Assembly (NCBI GenBank): GCA_905250025.1
Contig: CAJNOJ010000001.1
Span: 496,001-560,000 of the forward strand
Direction: 5' to 3'
DNA length: 64,000 nucleotides
DNA from: Adineta ricciae
Lineage: Eukaryota > Rotifera > Eurotatoria > Adinetida > Adinetidae
Shown here: piece after piece, positions 1 through 10,418 of the stretch
Numbering within the stretch: position 1 is the first letter of the stretch
Layout: every line of letters begins with the position of its first letter
Position numbers and translations under genes: made by a program
Notes under the pieces: model-generated
The model's database searches: none
What the model was told of the DNA's origin: nothing
Seen by the model: the letters and a program-made list of their open reading frames with translations, nothing else

Positions 1-1
1 C

Positions 2-2115
2 GATTCCTCACGACGTGTTCGTTCACTCCAACGACAGCAAGATGAATCAAGCGTACCTTTACGTAACAATGTGCCTGCTACAACTAACAAAGCAGCATCG
101 ACATCGAAAAAGCCAAAGCAAGCGGCTGAGAATGAATTGCCATCAGTCATATCGATTTCGACAAATATTGAGCATAAGGGAAAGGAACATGATAAACAAA
201 TGAGACTTATTGAGGTTCGAATGTCACGGCAAACGAAGCTTCTAGTGTCATCATTGTATTTAGGAACAAGTGATAAGATCTAGAGAACATGAACGGGATT
301 CAAAACGTTCGGAAGGCGATGTTAGACGAGAACAACGGTATTTACATCATACATTGAAAGGATTAAGTACTGCTGGTAAGATTCCAATGGAATCAAAACT
401 TCTTACTACAGTTTCAATTTTAGACACAATCAAGAAACGTTTAGAAGCAGAAAATTATCTTTCCACGAACTTCGATGACAAAAGTCAAAATGAACGGGAA
501 GCTTTGAAGAAGAAAGAACAGGTAATTGAATCATTTCCGGATAGAATTTGAATGACTGATAGTTTCGTTTCATTAGCAAATGAAACAACGAACTGAACCA
601 GTTGTTGATTTACTTCAAACTAGTAAAGATGCTGACCGTAGGAATGTTCTTGTTTGCACCGATCTAGCACGACAATATCGGACAAAAGCAGAAGAGCTTG
701 AAGCTAAACATGAACAATTATCTCAAATCCATCAAGAATTTCAAGATAAACTTCACGAGAAAATGGTTGGATTACTATTTCCGGCAAATCGATTGTATAC
801 GTAGTTCCTTATATTTCATTTAGTCCAAAGAAAATCAAGCTAAGAAAGAATTGGCTCAAATCGCCATGGCTCTTCACTTGGAATCTCAAAAGGGTAAAAT
901 CGATAAAAATGAACTGGCAGAGTATGCACAGGACCTAACGAAAAAGTAGAGAGTTATCTGTTGTTCGCTACATAGTTTATCAAGTCGTGAACGGATTCAA
1001 ACAATCAACCATGATCTTAATCAAGAGCAAACATTTGAACAACGATTGAAGTAAATTTCCATTCTGTTCTGAGAAAGGACTGAAAATAACAGTTCGATAT
1101 TTTTCTCATCACGTTTCAGTAAGACAAGTATCTATGTAAAGAGCTTCGATCTTGAACGAAGACGTTTGTCGGTCGATGTTACATTGAACCGTTCTCTAAT
1201 TGACCTTAAACAACGTGAAGGTAGAAACAAAGCCTCCTTGTCTTTTGATCTTCACATATTCCACATTCTCATTTAGCTGCACGTCGAATTATCGATGCGA
1301 AGAATCGTCTTGAGACGATTTATGCTAAACAACGTGAGCTTAATCAAGACGCTGCTATTGCTCTGCAAGATCGCCGTGCGGCTGAATTAATGGCTAAGAT
1401 AACAGTCTGTTATTTGATTTCGTATTGGGAAAAAAGGCAAATAGTTGTGTGTTGTTAAACTAGGATGTTGATAGTCGTCGAACACAGTTAATGACCCAAT
1501 ATTTACGCGAAAAAACTGAACGAGAAGAGGAACGCGAAGCGGAAGGAGCAAGTAAAGCGAAAATTCACCATGCTGAACAAGAAACACGGCACCATGAAGA
1601 TCATTTGCGACATTTTCAAGTAAAAAATTTTGATTAGATATTTCAGTGTTCATTTCGTTTGTTTTGATAGAAAACTGCTGGAAAAAACGAAGAGACTGAA
1701 CATGATTTACGTGAATCGTTGAAACAAGCTGAATACGATCGACGTAAAAAAGAGCATGAAGTACAAAAACTTCAGGATGAGATAATCCAAAAGAAAAAAT
1801 CAGATGCTGTTCGCGTCCGAAAAGAAATCGCTCGTGCGCAGCATGAAGAAAAAGAATTAGAAGAACAATTAGTTAAGGAAAAAGCCAAACTAGATAAAGT
1901 ATGAGAACAAATGTTTTCAATTGCTCGATCTTCAAATTTCTTGCTGTTTTGCTTAGTTACACGCCAAACGTGAAGATAGTTATTTACGTTTAATCAAACA
2001 TCGTGATCAAATTCGCGAAAATCAACTTTTATTGCAAACACATGAACGAGAATACGAACGCTTATTACGTGTTCGTGCTCATTCACGATCCTTACAATCA
2101 CTCAACAATATTTAA
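2..2115 (+). CDS. Coiled-coil protein, 5' end outside window
   Basis: Multi-exon gene whose start lies upstream. Exons read in phase include 2-214, 264-521, 577-765 and 824-945, continuing to a TAA at 2113-2115. After a Ser/Thr/Lys-rich start the protein is almost entirely charged Glu/Lys/Arg/Gln heptad sequence, a long coiled coil with no other domain visible. The introns are typical of the window, about 50-60 bp, except one after 945 that is only 30 or 39 nt depending on the acceptor; both choices keep the frame. Long charged coiled coils of this kind are common in ciliary and cytoskeletal proteins, but I do not recognise the family and assign no function. AATAAA at 2252-2257 fits its polyadenylation signal. 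Confidence 0.75.
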
Positions 2116-2488
2116 TAAACTTCATTAGATTTACCGGTGTTTTTCTTACTAATGAGAGTTTTTTTTTCAGTTATTTTATACACAATTTACTATGGTCTTT
2201 TCTTTTTCGGTGAAATAACTAACACTCGTCTGCTTATATTTTGTATATCCAAATAAAATTGAAGGAAAAAATGACTTCCGCTATATAAAGAAACGCCCTC
2301 TTTTGATGTAAAACATACTATTGGTCATAGCCAATCATCGAATCCGATGTTACTCACAACTGATGTGAGTTCGTCATAAAAACAACTCTAAAAAAACTAA
2401 ACTAATGTATATTTGTTGACTGATAAGATCATTCGTTCGTTGGTTCGAAATATTATTAGTTTGTTGTAGTTTTATTTAGATAGATCGA
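2116..2488. other. Intergenic gap: 3' UTR and V-ATPase promoter region
   Basis: It holds the AATAAA at 2252 and AT-rich sequence leading to the ATG at 2489. No further gene is seen. Confidence 0.5.
2252..2257 (+). terminator. AATAAA polyadenylation signal of the coiled-coil gene
   Basis: An AATAAA hexamer lies about 137 bp after the stop codon at 2115, in AT-rich sequence before the next gene. Confidence 0.45.
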
Positions 2489-3320
2489 ATGACTACTTCT
2501 TATTTAAGTAAAGGCGCTCTTAGCGCTGGTGTCGGTTTAACAATTTATGCCGGTATGGATCATTTTCTGACGCGAGGAATAGATCTCGACGATGATACAT
2601 GTGTCATTTTAGGTTTAACATATATGTTAACAAACTATGGCTTTCGTTTTGATATTGGTTGGTTTCTTCTCTCTATTTCACCTTATCAATGGGCGTTAAT
2701 TGGTATTGCTTTGGCTGTGTCGTTATCTGTTCTCGGAGCTGCATTGTAAGTCGGATAAAATGTCAGTCCATCTTCACAAGATGTAGTTGTCTTCGATAGA
2801 GGTATATTTGCTACTGGTGTCAGTATATTAGGCGGTGGAGTAAAAGCACCGCGTATTCGAACGAAAAATCTTATTTCGATCATCATGTGCGAAGCTGTCG
2901 CTATTTATGGATTGATTATGGGCATTGTTATATCGGGTTCAATCACGGTGAGTGAACAAAACAATGATAGTAGAGTTTATCATTTATGTTGTTATTTAGA
3001 GTTTTATGACAACAAAACCGGAAGAGCTAGCTCTCAAATATCGTGCCGGTTATAAATTATTTGGCGCTGGTTTAACTGTTGGCCTATGCAACCTATTTTG
3101 TGGTGTTTGTGTTGGTCTCGTTGGATCAGGAGCTGCATTGGCTGATGCACAAAATTCATCGTTATTCGTTCGTATACTCATCATCGAAATTTTCGCTAGT
3201 GCAATTGGACTTTTCGGCCTTATTGTCTCTATTCTTCAAGTAAGAATTATATATTAAACTATTTCATAAACATAACTCTGATTTGCGTTTTAGTCGAACG
3301 GAGCCAATATGTCTGATTAG
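2489..3320 (+). CDS. ATP6V0B: V-type proton ATPase 21 kDa proteolipid subunit c''
   Basis: Membrane rotor subunit of the V0 sector, which carries protons across endomembranes. Exons are 2489-2745, 2800-2947, 3000-3239 and 3294-3320, giving 223 aa. The family-specific stretches are clear: the GGGVKAPRI segment, [19 protein letters not shown] (the helix with the proton-carrying Glu), [18 protein letters not shown] and [10 protein letters not shown]. Several hydrophobic helices cover nearly the whole chain. The segment spanning intron 1 reads AALGI where the human protein has AAWGI. The last coding exon has only 27 nt and encodes SNGANMSD, like the short polar tail of the human subunit. Length and order match a complete, intact subunit c'' rather than the shorter subunit c. 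Confidence 0.95.
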
Positions 3321-3603
3321 ATAAATCTGACAGGTGACTCATTCCAATTCCAAATAATCATTCTATTTTTATTGGCCCCATTACTTAAATGTATAGCCAT
3401 CTGTATTTTCAGTGCATTTATCGCGTCAACGTATTTGTTCATTGTCATCGTAAATAAAGCTGAAATGATCAATTTCTTTTTCGACCTCGACAAGAAATGA
3501 ATGATCTAAGCTGTTGCTTTTTTTGAGAAAAGAAAAAAAATAGACAATGAAAATAAAACAAAAACAAAACTGGGTCGAACTGTACACAATCATATTGTTG
3601 GTA

Positions 3604-5507
3604 TCAATTGAAATGGAAGCGAAATGTGAAACCTTGGTTGTTTCCACCACCGAAAGGATTAAAACCTTGAAAGGGATTGTGTTGTTGAGCTTGCTCCTCA
3701 GCATCAAGAGGATCATCACCAGCGTCGAATTTAGCACGTTTTTCTAAAAGAGAAAACGAATCGTTGATGATCGAACAGTTTAACTCTTCGAAGACATAAC
3801 AAATACAAACCTGGATCAGTTAAAACTTCCTTTGCTGCTGCAATGTCGATAAACATCTTCTCTGCTTTCTTCTTATCGTCACCTTCGTACTTATCTGGAT
3901 GCCACTTGATTGCTAATTTTCGATAAGCTCGTAAGATCTCTGCTTTATTCGCGGATCGCCGTACACTCAAGATCTTGTAATAGTCACGTTTCTTCGATTG
4001 TTTAATCAACTTTTGTACACGTTTGATACCGTCATGTATACGATTGGAATCTTCAGTTTCATGTGCACGTTGATAATCAGCTAATGCCGCTTCGTAATCT
4101 TCATTCAAGATATGTGCTTCAGCACGGCTAACTAACACTTCGGGATCGGCTACTTGGTAAGTATCTAAGAATGATGTACATGCTTCGACTGTTTCCTTGA
4201 CAGGAGATTTTCCACGAGACAAACATGTACACAGCGATGAATGAGCACGTTGAACGAAAGCAGCTGATGATGGATCTGATGAGAGTTTCATTACTTGACG
4301 AGCTTTTTCCAAGCAATCATTCCAGCGAGATTGACTGGTAGCATCACGAATTGTTTCCAATTGTTTGGCTAGTTTTTTCACTTTTGTGTAATGAGCATGG
4401 CATTCTTTGTGATCTGGATCTAATTTAAGACATTCACGAATATTTCTAGAAAGATACAAGATGCTATGCTAACAGAGTAACGCAGGAGATATACTTACGC
4501 TAAGCTATCATCAGCGTCACCCATTGAGTAGAGCATAAGACTGATTTGAAGGAAGGCATGAGTATTATCAGGAACTAATTTTGCCGTGGCTTTGAGATCA
4601 TTGACAGCTTTCGAAATGTCTTGTAGCTGCAAATAACTATCAGCACGTAACTCACGCATTTTAACTGCCCATGGACAGTGCTATGAAAAGAATGGAGCGT
4701 CGAGTTCGTTTGAGAAACATGAAACGAATAAACATACTTCAATAACCGTAGAAAACAATTCGGCAGCTTTGGCGTAATCTCCACTTGTGTATAATCGCTC
4801 TGCTTGTTGAAATAGTTGCTCCATTTGTATAGTCGTTTCCAATTGACTTTGAGCTTCACTATTGGAAGATTCCGATTTTAGCTAAACAATTCCGATAGAA
4901 TCAACTGATGAAATTCAGTTAAAGAGCATATACATACCACAGTCTGGTAATCTACTTTCGCTTCTTGGAAATCACCTTGTTTTAGGAGAACATTACCTCG
5001 TTGCATACGAGCCTATTTCAATCCAAATCATATATTACAGTATGACTATACTACGCAAGAACTTACCGCAATAAAGTCTGGTTTCAGTTCGATAACTTTA
5101 GTTAGATCGGGCAATGCCGATTTCGATTTACCCATGGCTAAATAAACTGTAGCTCGACGAAAGTAACTTAGATAATTTTTTGGATCCGCCTCTACAAGAA
5201 AAAATGTCATGTCAACATCGAATTACATTGAGAAGTTTCACTTACCAACTGCCGAATGAAAATGTGTTAGAGCATCGGACAATTGTCCTGCCGCTAACAG
5301 CTTCTTTCCCTTCTCTAAGTGATCGTTTACAGCATCTGCGTTAGCACCTAAAAACACATCAGAATATATGACAAAATCTTGTGGTGTTTCGATCCTACCA
5401 AGCGAGAATACATCTGACAAGGTTATTAATACAAACAAATACGTGAAGAATCTCGTGCGTCGGACCATCGAGTGCTCGCCAATGAAAGAAAATCTAGTTA
5501 AAGGCAT
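3604..5507 (-). CDS. DNAJC3: DnaJ homolog subfamily C member 3 (P58IPK), ER co-chaperone
   Basis: ER-lumen Hsp40 co-chaperone of BiP and part of the unfolded-protein response. The protein starts with a hydrophobic signal peptide; ATG is at 5507, and a second in-frame ATG at 5468 would give a more compact signal. Nine-ish TPR units follow, beginning with the family hallmark HLEKGKKLLAAGQLSDAL. The C-terminal J domain keeps the HPD motif in KWHPDKYEGDD and the family segment MFIDIAAAKEVLTDP. The last exon encodes a short Gly/Phe-rich tail ending GFTFRFHFN. Several introns of 50-70 bp interrupt the TPR region. It is divergent from the remnant at 5610 and convergent with ATP6V0B. All expected domains are present. 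Confidence 0.94.
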
Positions 5508-5609
5508 AATATCTTGCTTTGACTATGTGAAATATGTAATATTCACACCATAATATCCTTCAGCTGAAAAAGTACAGGTACAGATGCATGCCGGCGACAA
5601 ACGTTGAAG

Positions 5610-6000
5610 ATGATGAGTGGTGGATTTCATCCAATGGAAGATCAGCAAGAGAGACCTATAAAGACCAAAAAGATCATTTTTATAATCCTTGGTTTTCCTA
5701 TGAGTTTCTTATTTTTCTATGTATTTTCAATAAATACACATGAGATTTCCCTGGTGAACCAGCGACCTCTATATGACAAAAAGATAAGAGCTAATGTTAG
5801 ACCTTCACTCATATGATTTAGTTCAACCAACTAGAGTTCCAGTCCCAGTTAGTTACATTCCAAACGGTGCAAACTATTTTGAAGGTGAAATACTGATATG
5901 TATCACGCTTAGTTTTAATCTTCAGCGTTTGCTGGTCAAATGATACATGTGTATAATAGTACAGTAAGAGACGAAAGAGAAACGTCGACACTTGCGCTTA
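5610..6000 (+). pseudogene. Frameshifted remnant of a type II membrane protein (tentative)
   Basis: An ATG at 5610 opens a reading frame with a charged N-terminus and one strong hydrophobic segment (KKIIFIILGF onward), the arrangement of a Golgi-type type II membrane protein. It stops at 5814-5816. The +1 frame then stays open across 5790-5885 (DLVQPTRVPVPVSYIPNG) and could continue through a possible intron (GT near 5887, AG near 5925). A single-base indel near the A-rich stretch at 5780 would join the two frames. Nothing downstream resembles a catalytic domain, because the next gene starts at 6070. I cannot name the family. It may be a truncated duplicate, or two unrelated chance ORFs. Confidence 0.3.
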
Positions 6001-6069
6001 TCTCATACACAAGAGTATTTTCATTTATTGACTTAAGTCTTATTGTATTCTTTTTCTTATTTTTTTCCG

Positions 6070-7725
6070 ATGACTTCAATAACGACGAGTGATTGTCGAA
6101 CAAATCAGAATAGTAAAAACCATTATAACGATGAAAGCACATCAGATGATAGTCTTTTATTGATGGGTGATGATATGGAAGAAAAAGCACCGTTACTAAA
6201 CATCCTTACCGATGATTTAGACAGAGATGCTTTGATTTTATCGACTGATATTCCTTTACGTCCACGCTCAACTAATTCGCATTGTCATGTACCTGATGAT
6301 AAGTTTGATTACACCGCCCGAAATCGTCTCATTGCTGTCTTGATTGTCTGTGTCGTTTTTATGGTCATTGAAATCATTGGTATGTAAATACTACGTATCA
6401 AAGTAAATTAATTGTCTGCGCACATACATTTTCAGGTGGTATACTTTCGAATTCAACGGCGATCGCAACGGATGCTGCACATATGTGTATCGATGCCGCC
6501 AGTTTTCTTATTTCGTTAGCAGCCATGTATCTAGCGAGAAGGAAACCTACGAAGAAGCTGTCGTATGGGTATATACGAGCAGGTGAGATTCAGATATCAA
6601 TCTTTTAAATAAGTCATTTTAATGGAATAAAACTAGAAATACTTGGAGCATTGGTGAGTGTATTGACAATATGGGTGGCAACCGGTATTCTTGTATATAT
6701 GGCTATTGGCCGTTGTGTTGATCAGAGTTTCGAAGTGAAACCATTGGAGATGATCATTGTAGCATCATGTGGCGTCGTTTTCAATATAGTGTAGGTACGA
6801 AACTTGTACTCCTGCCATTTAAAAACTAAGAAGCAATTTTTTTTTTGCAGAATGTTTTTTGTTTTACATGCTAATGTATGTGGTAACTCACTACCGCATC
6901 ACGGACATTCACATGGAGGTGGCCACGGTCATTCCCACAATAATCATTCTCATACTGATAACGATGACGTTCTATCGGTTGAGATTACATCGCCCGATCA
7001 TCAGCACTCGCATTCACATTCACATTCACATCATAAACCATCAAAGTCATCCAACAATATCAACGTCCGAGCAGCCGTCATCCATGTCATCGGCGACTTT
7101 GTTCAGAGTGTTGGCGTTCTCTGCGCTGCCATACTCATCAAGCTCAAAGTATGCACACTACTTCCCCTTTCTCTTCTTCTTCTTCTTCTTCTTCTTCGTG
7201 TCATCTACAACCCGTCGTCTCTTCTAGCCTGAATACAAACTAGCCGATCCGATCTGTACTTTCATCTTCTCGATCTTGGTTCTCATCACCACGATCACAA
7301 TCATGCGTGATATTGTTGTCGTTCTCATGGAAGGTAACATCATTTCTTCTCTATTTCTACTTCTCTGACCCACCGATGATGCGATAGGTGTTCCATCACA
7401 TGTCAACTACAGTGGCATCGTAGACGATCTTCTTCGTTTGCCAGATGTTCGAAATGCTCATAGTCTTCACATCTGGTCATTGTCAACTCAAAAGGTGGCA
7501 TTATCTGTTCATATAGCGATAGGTGAGGGAGACGGTTGAGGAATGGTGATGTATGAATGTGTTTGTTTTGATATAGAAAACGAAGGTGATTCGATGAGAG
7601 TACTGACTGAAGCACAAGAAATGCTTCGTCGTGATCATGGAATCAGTCGATCGACGATACAAGTGGAAATGTACGATGCGAATATTATGAACTCATGTGA
7701 CAATTGTCAGCGTCCTGATGTTTAG
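6070..7725 (+). CDS. SLC30A (ZnT2/3/4/8-like) zinc transporter, copy 1
   Basis: Cation diffusion facilitator that exchanges cytosolic zinc for protons, normally into vesicles. Exons: 6070-6379, 6436-6582, 6637-6790, 6851-7148, 7228-7333, 7388-7522, 7577-7725. Six membrane segments are predicted. Zinc-site residues in TM2 (TDAAHMCID) and TM5 (VIHVIGD) follow the HxxxD pattern of the ZnT2/3/4/8 group. A His-rich loop ([12 protein letters not shown]) lies between TM4 and TM5. The conserved [19 protein letters not shown] segment and cytosolic C-terminal domain with LHIWSL match ZnT8. The start is the first ATG in frame. The TM2-TM3 loop reads YIRAE where ZnT8 and copy 2 have a His (WHRAE / YHRAE). 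It is tandem with copy 2, and the 3' half is nearly identical to it. Confidence 0.93.
7171..7200 (+). repeat. CTT microsatellite in intron of zinc transporter copy 1
   Basis: A run of TTC/CTT units sits in the intron 7149-7227. The equivalent intron of copy 2 (9778-9844) has a shorter run. This length difference is the main change between otherwise matching introns. Confidence 0.7.
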
Positions 7726-7829
7726 CAAATGACATATAATAAGATTAAAACGAGAACCGTACTCTATATAGGTATTCTTTACAGCGGCATGTCTAGATTT
7801 TAATGTTTTGAGCATGTTAGTATTTTCAA

Positions 7830-8252
7830 TTGATTGTTACCTTTTTTCTACGAGTGAAAGATAGTTTCAAACAAAATGTGTTGCTAATATTAAATCGAAT
7901 AAAATCCACCGGTATATTTATAGTGGGCACATTGTATCCTGATGTCACCATTAGCAGCATAAAAAGACAGTTTAATGGAATATTTAAAGAAAACAAGACG
8001 GATGTTGACTTGACAGGATTAGTATTATTGAAGAGACTGATTACATAGGGAGGAGAAATTGATGAACGTTGGATAATTAATATTGAAGAGTTGTCAAGAT
8101 TAATTTCAAAGGGAACGTTTCTTGTGTTCAGCAATAGCTCTGAAAGACTTTTTATCAGTGGAACAAAAATTATTGGAATGAAAACAGATGACATCCCGCG
8201 TTCATTTAACGAAAGCTTTTGTTTCATAGAAAAGTCCATGAGGATCAAATGA
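7830..8252 (+). pseudogene. 141-codon frame broken by one TAG (tentative remnant)
   Basis: One frame runs from 7830 to a TGA at 8250-8252 with a single interruption, the TAG at 8046-8048. Both halves have a normal mix of charged and hydrophobic residues (IKRQFNGIFKENKTDVDLTG before the stop, GGEIDERWIINIEELSRLIS after it). There is no ATG at the start and no recognised domain. Read-through in one frame suggests a decayed coding segment left between duplicated genes, but chance is possible in such AT-rich DNA. Confidence 0.28.
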
Positions 8253-8541
8253 TCTATAAGAAAGAAAAACAGTCTGAATGTATATCATTTCTCAAATGAT
8301 TCTGTTTTCTATAGTAAACGTTTATTGACGGATGATAAACAGAATATTAATGATATAACTTTTTAATGATGCATTCTCTTCTCGTGCATGGAATAATGTT
8401 AATCAATATGAAAAGTAAATCACAAGTACAACTGGAATATATTTGGCATGCAGAATCAAAAATCTTTTATTGATTATATACAAAAAAGCTTTTTTCTCTA
8501 AGGTGATACCCTTGACTGTTATTATTTTCATTGCTTTTGGC

Positions 8542-8559
8542 TATATATATATATATATA
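8542..8559. repeat. AT dinucleotide microsatellite
   Basis: Uninterrupted TA repeat of about nine units in the spacer upstream of zinc transporter copy 2. Confidence 0.8.
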
Positions 8560-8804
8560 CGGTATATATCATCAGCAATTGATCATAAATATGTCTCCAT
8601 ACATATATCTTTCTCCGCTTCTTTCGCTCTCTTCGACTTTTTCTTCGTTCTTGTTATTTATTTTGGATGACAAGAAGACAAAGCGTACGACAGGAAAGAT
8701 GGCGTATATAAAACCAATATAAACGCTCGAAAAACTGGTTGACAAATAATCCTCCATCACGACGGATTTATACTGTCTTAGATTTGCAACACTACTAATT
8801 AGGT

Positions 8805-10342
8805 ATGATTCGAATTAATGAAGATCAAGTCCGAGTGACCAATATCGTGGATGTCGACTTGGGAAAGGATCATGCAACGGTATTACACGATGTAAATCTT
8901 AAAACGCGTCCAACTCTATTACACTGTCATCGACATGATGATACATTCGATTTTGCGGCACGAAATCGTATCATTGCTGTACTTATTCTTTGTATCGTTT
9001 TCATGATCATTGAAATTATTGGTATGTCGTACAATACTATCTGAAAGAAACGTTTTGATATGGGTTTATTTTAGGTGGCATGCTTTCGAATTCTACGGCA
9101 GTCATGGTTGACGCTATCCATATGAGTATTGATGTCACCACCTTTATTATGTCATTAGCTGCCATGTACTTAGCGACCAAGCAACCAACGAAACGACTTT
9201 CATTTGGTTATCACCGAGCAGGTCTTTTTAATAGTGAAGTGAATGAATCGAGTTCGTATATCTAATTTAGAAGTTCTTGGAGCGCTATCGAGCGTTTTGA
9301 TTCTATGGTTTGGTACCGGCTTTCTTGTCTATATGGCTATTGGCCGTTGTGTTGATCAGAGTTTCGAAGTGAAACCGAATGAAATGATTGTGATCGCTTC
9401 ATGTGGTGTTCTATTCAACATTGTGTAAGATTTAGCAGATATAATCTTTCTCTGCATATTGGTGCCCTTTCTTTTTATGAAGGATGTTTTCTGTGTTGCA
9501 TACCAATATTGGTGATCACTCCATTTCACATCATGGGCATTCACATCGAAATAAATATGAGCATTTAGAGGAAAACCATGGTATTCAAACTCCTAACAGT
9601 GACGTTCTATCGATTGAGATTGCATCGCCCGACCATCAGCACTCGCATTCACATTCACATCATAAACCATCAAAGTCATCCAACAATATCAACGTCCGAG
9701 CAGCCGTCATCCATGTCATCGGCGACTTTGTTCAGAGTGTTGGCGTCCTCTGCGCTGCCATACTCATCAAGCTCAAAGTATGCACACTACTTCCTCTTCC
9801 TCTTCTTCTTCTTCGTGTCATCTACAACCCGTCGTCTCTTCTAGCCTGAATACAAACTAGCCGATCCGATTTGTACTTTCATCTTCTCAATCTTGGTTCT
9901 CATCACCACGATCACAATCATGCGTGATATTGTTGTCGTTCTCATGGAAGGTAACATCATTTCTTCTCTATTTCTACTTCTCTGACCCACCGATGATGCG
10001 ATAGGTGTTCCATCACATGTCAACTACAGTGGCATCGTAGACGATCTTCTTCGTTTGCCAGATGTTCGAAATGCTCATAGTCTTCACATCTGGTCATTGT
10101 CAACTCAAAAGGTGGCATTATCTGTTCATATAGCGATAGGTGAGGGAGACGGTTGAGGAATGGTGATGTATGAATGTGTTTGTTTTGATATAGAAAACGA
10201 AGGTGATTCGATGAGAGTACTGACTGAAGCACAAGAAATGCTTCGTCGTGATCATGGAATCAGTCGATCGACGATACAAATCGAAATTCATGATGTAGAA
10301 ACTGTAAATTCCTTGACCGGCTACCGGCGATCTGACCTCTGA
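8805..10342 (+). CDS. SLC30A (ZnT2/3/4/8-like) zinc transporter, copy 2
   Basis: Tandem paralogue of the gene at 6070 with the same seven-exon structure: 8805-9021, 9075-9221, 9271-9424, 9483-9777, 9845-9950, 10005-10139, 10194-10342. It is also a zinc/proton vesicular exchanger by family. TM2 carries VDAIHMSID and TM5 VIHVIGD, so the HxxxD zinc-site residues are kept. The cytosolic N-terminus is shorter than in copy 1. The loop between TM4 and TM5 has fewer His residues ([16 protein letters not shown]). Exons 1-3 and their introns differ strongly from copy 1, but from about 9637 to 10279 exons and introns are almost base-for-base identical. The 3' end lies within 80 bp of the convergent gene at 10419. 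Confidence 0.93.
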
Positions 10343-10411
10343 CAAGCTACAATGAATTGCCAATGAAAATGTGTTTTTAGTCTTTTTTAAACAAAACAAC
10401 ATAGTATAACA

Positions 10412-10417
10412 AATAAA
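10412..10417 (+). terminator. AATAAA signal of zinc transporter copy 2
   Basis: AATAAA lies 70 bp after the stop at 10342 and only 2 bp from the stop codon of the convergent gene. The two 3' UTRs must therefore abut or overlap. Confidence 0.5.
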
Positions 10418-10418
10418 G

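Larger units (their letters stand above)
7726..8804. other. Gap between the two zinc transporter copies
   Basis: AT-rich spacer of about 1.1 kb holding a broken ORF at 7830-8252 and an AT dinucleotide run at 8542-8559. No intact gene is seen. It presumably includes the 3' UTR of copy 1 and the promoter of copy 2. Confidence 0.5.

Noticed and set aside
6859-7227. 122-codon ORF rich in Ile and His in zinc transporter copy 1
   Set aside because: Shifted-frame shadow of the His-codon-rich exon; the real frame is supported by family motifs.
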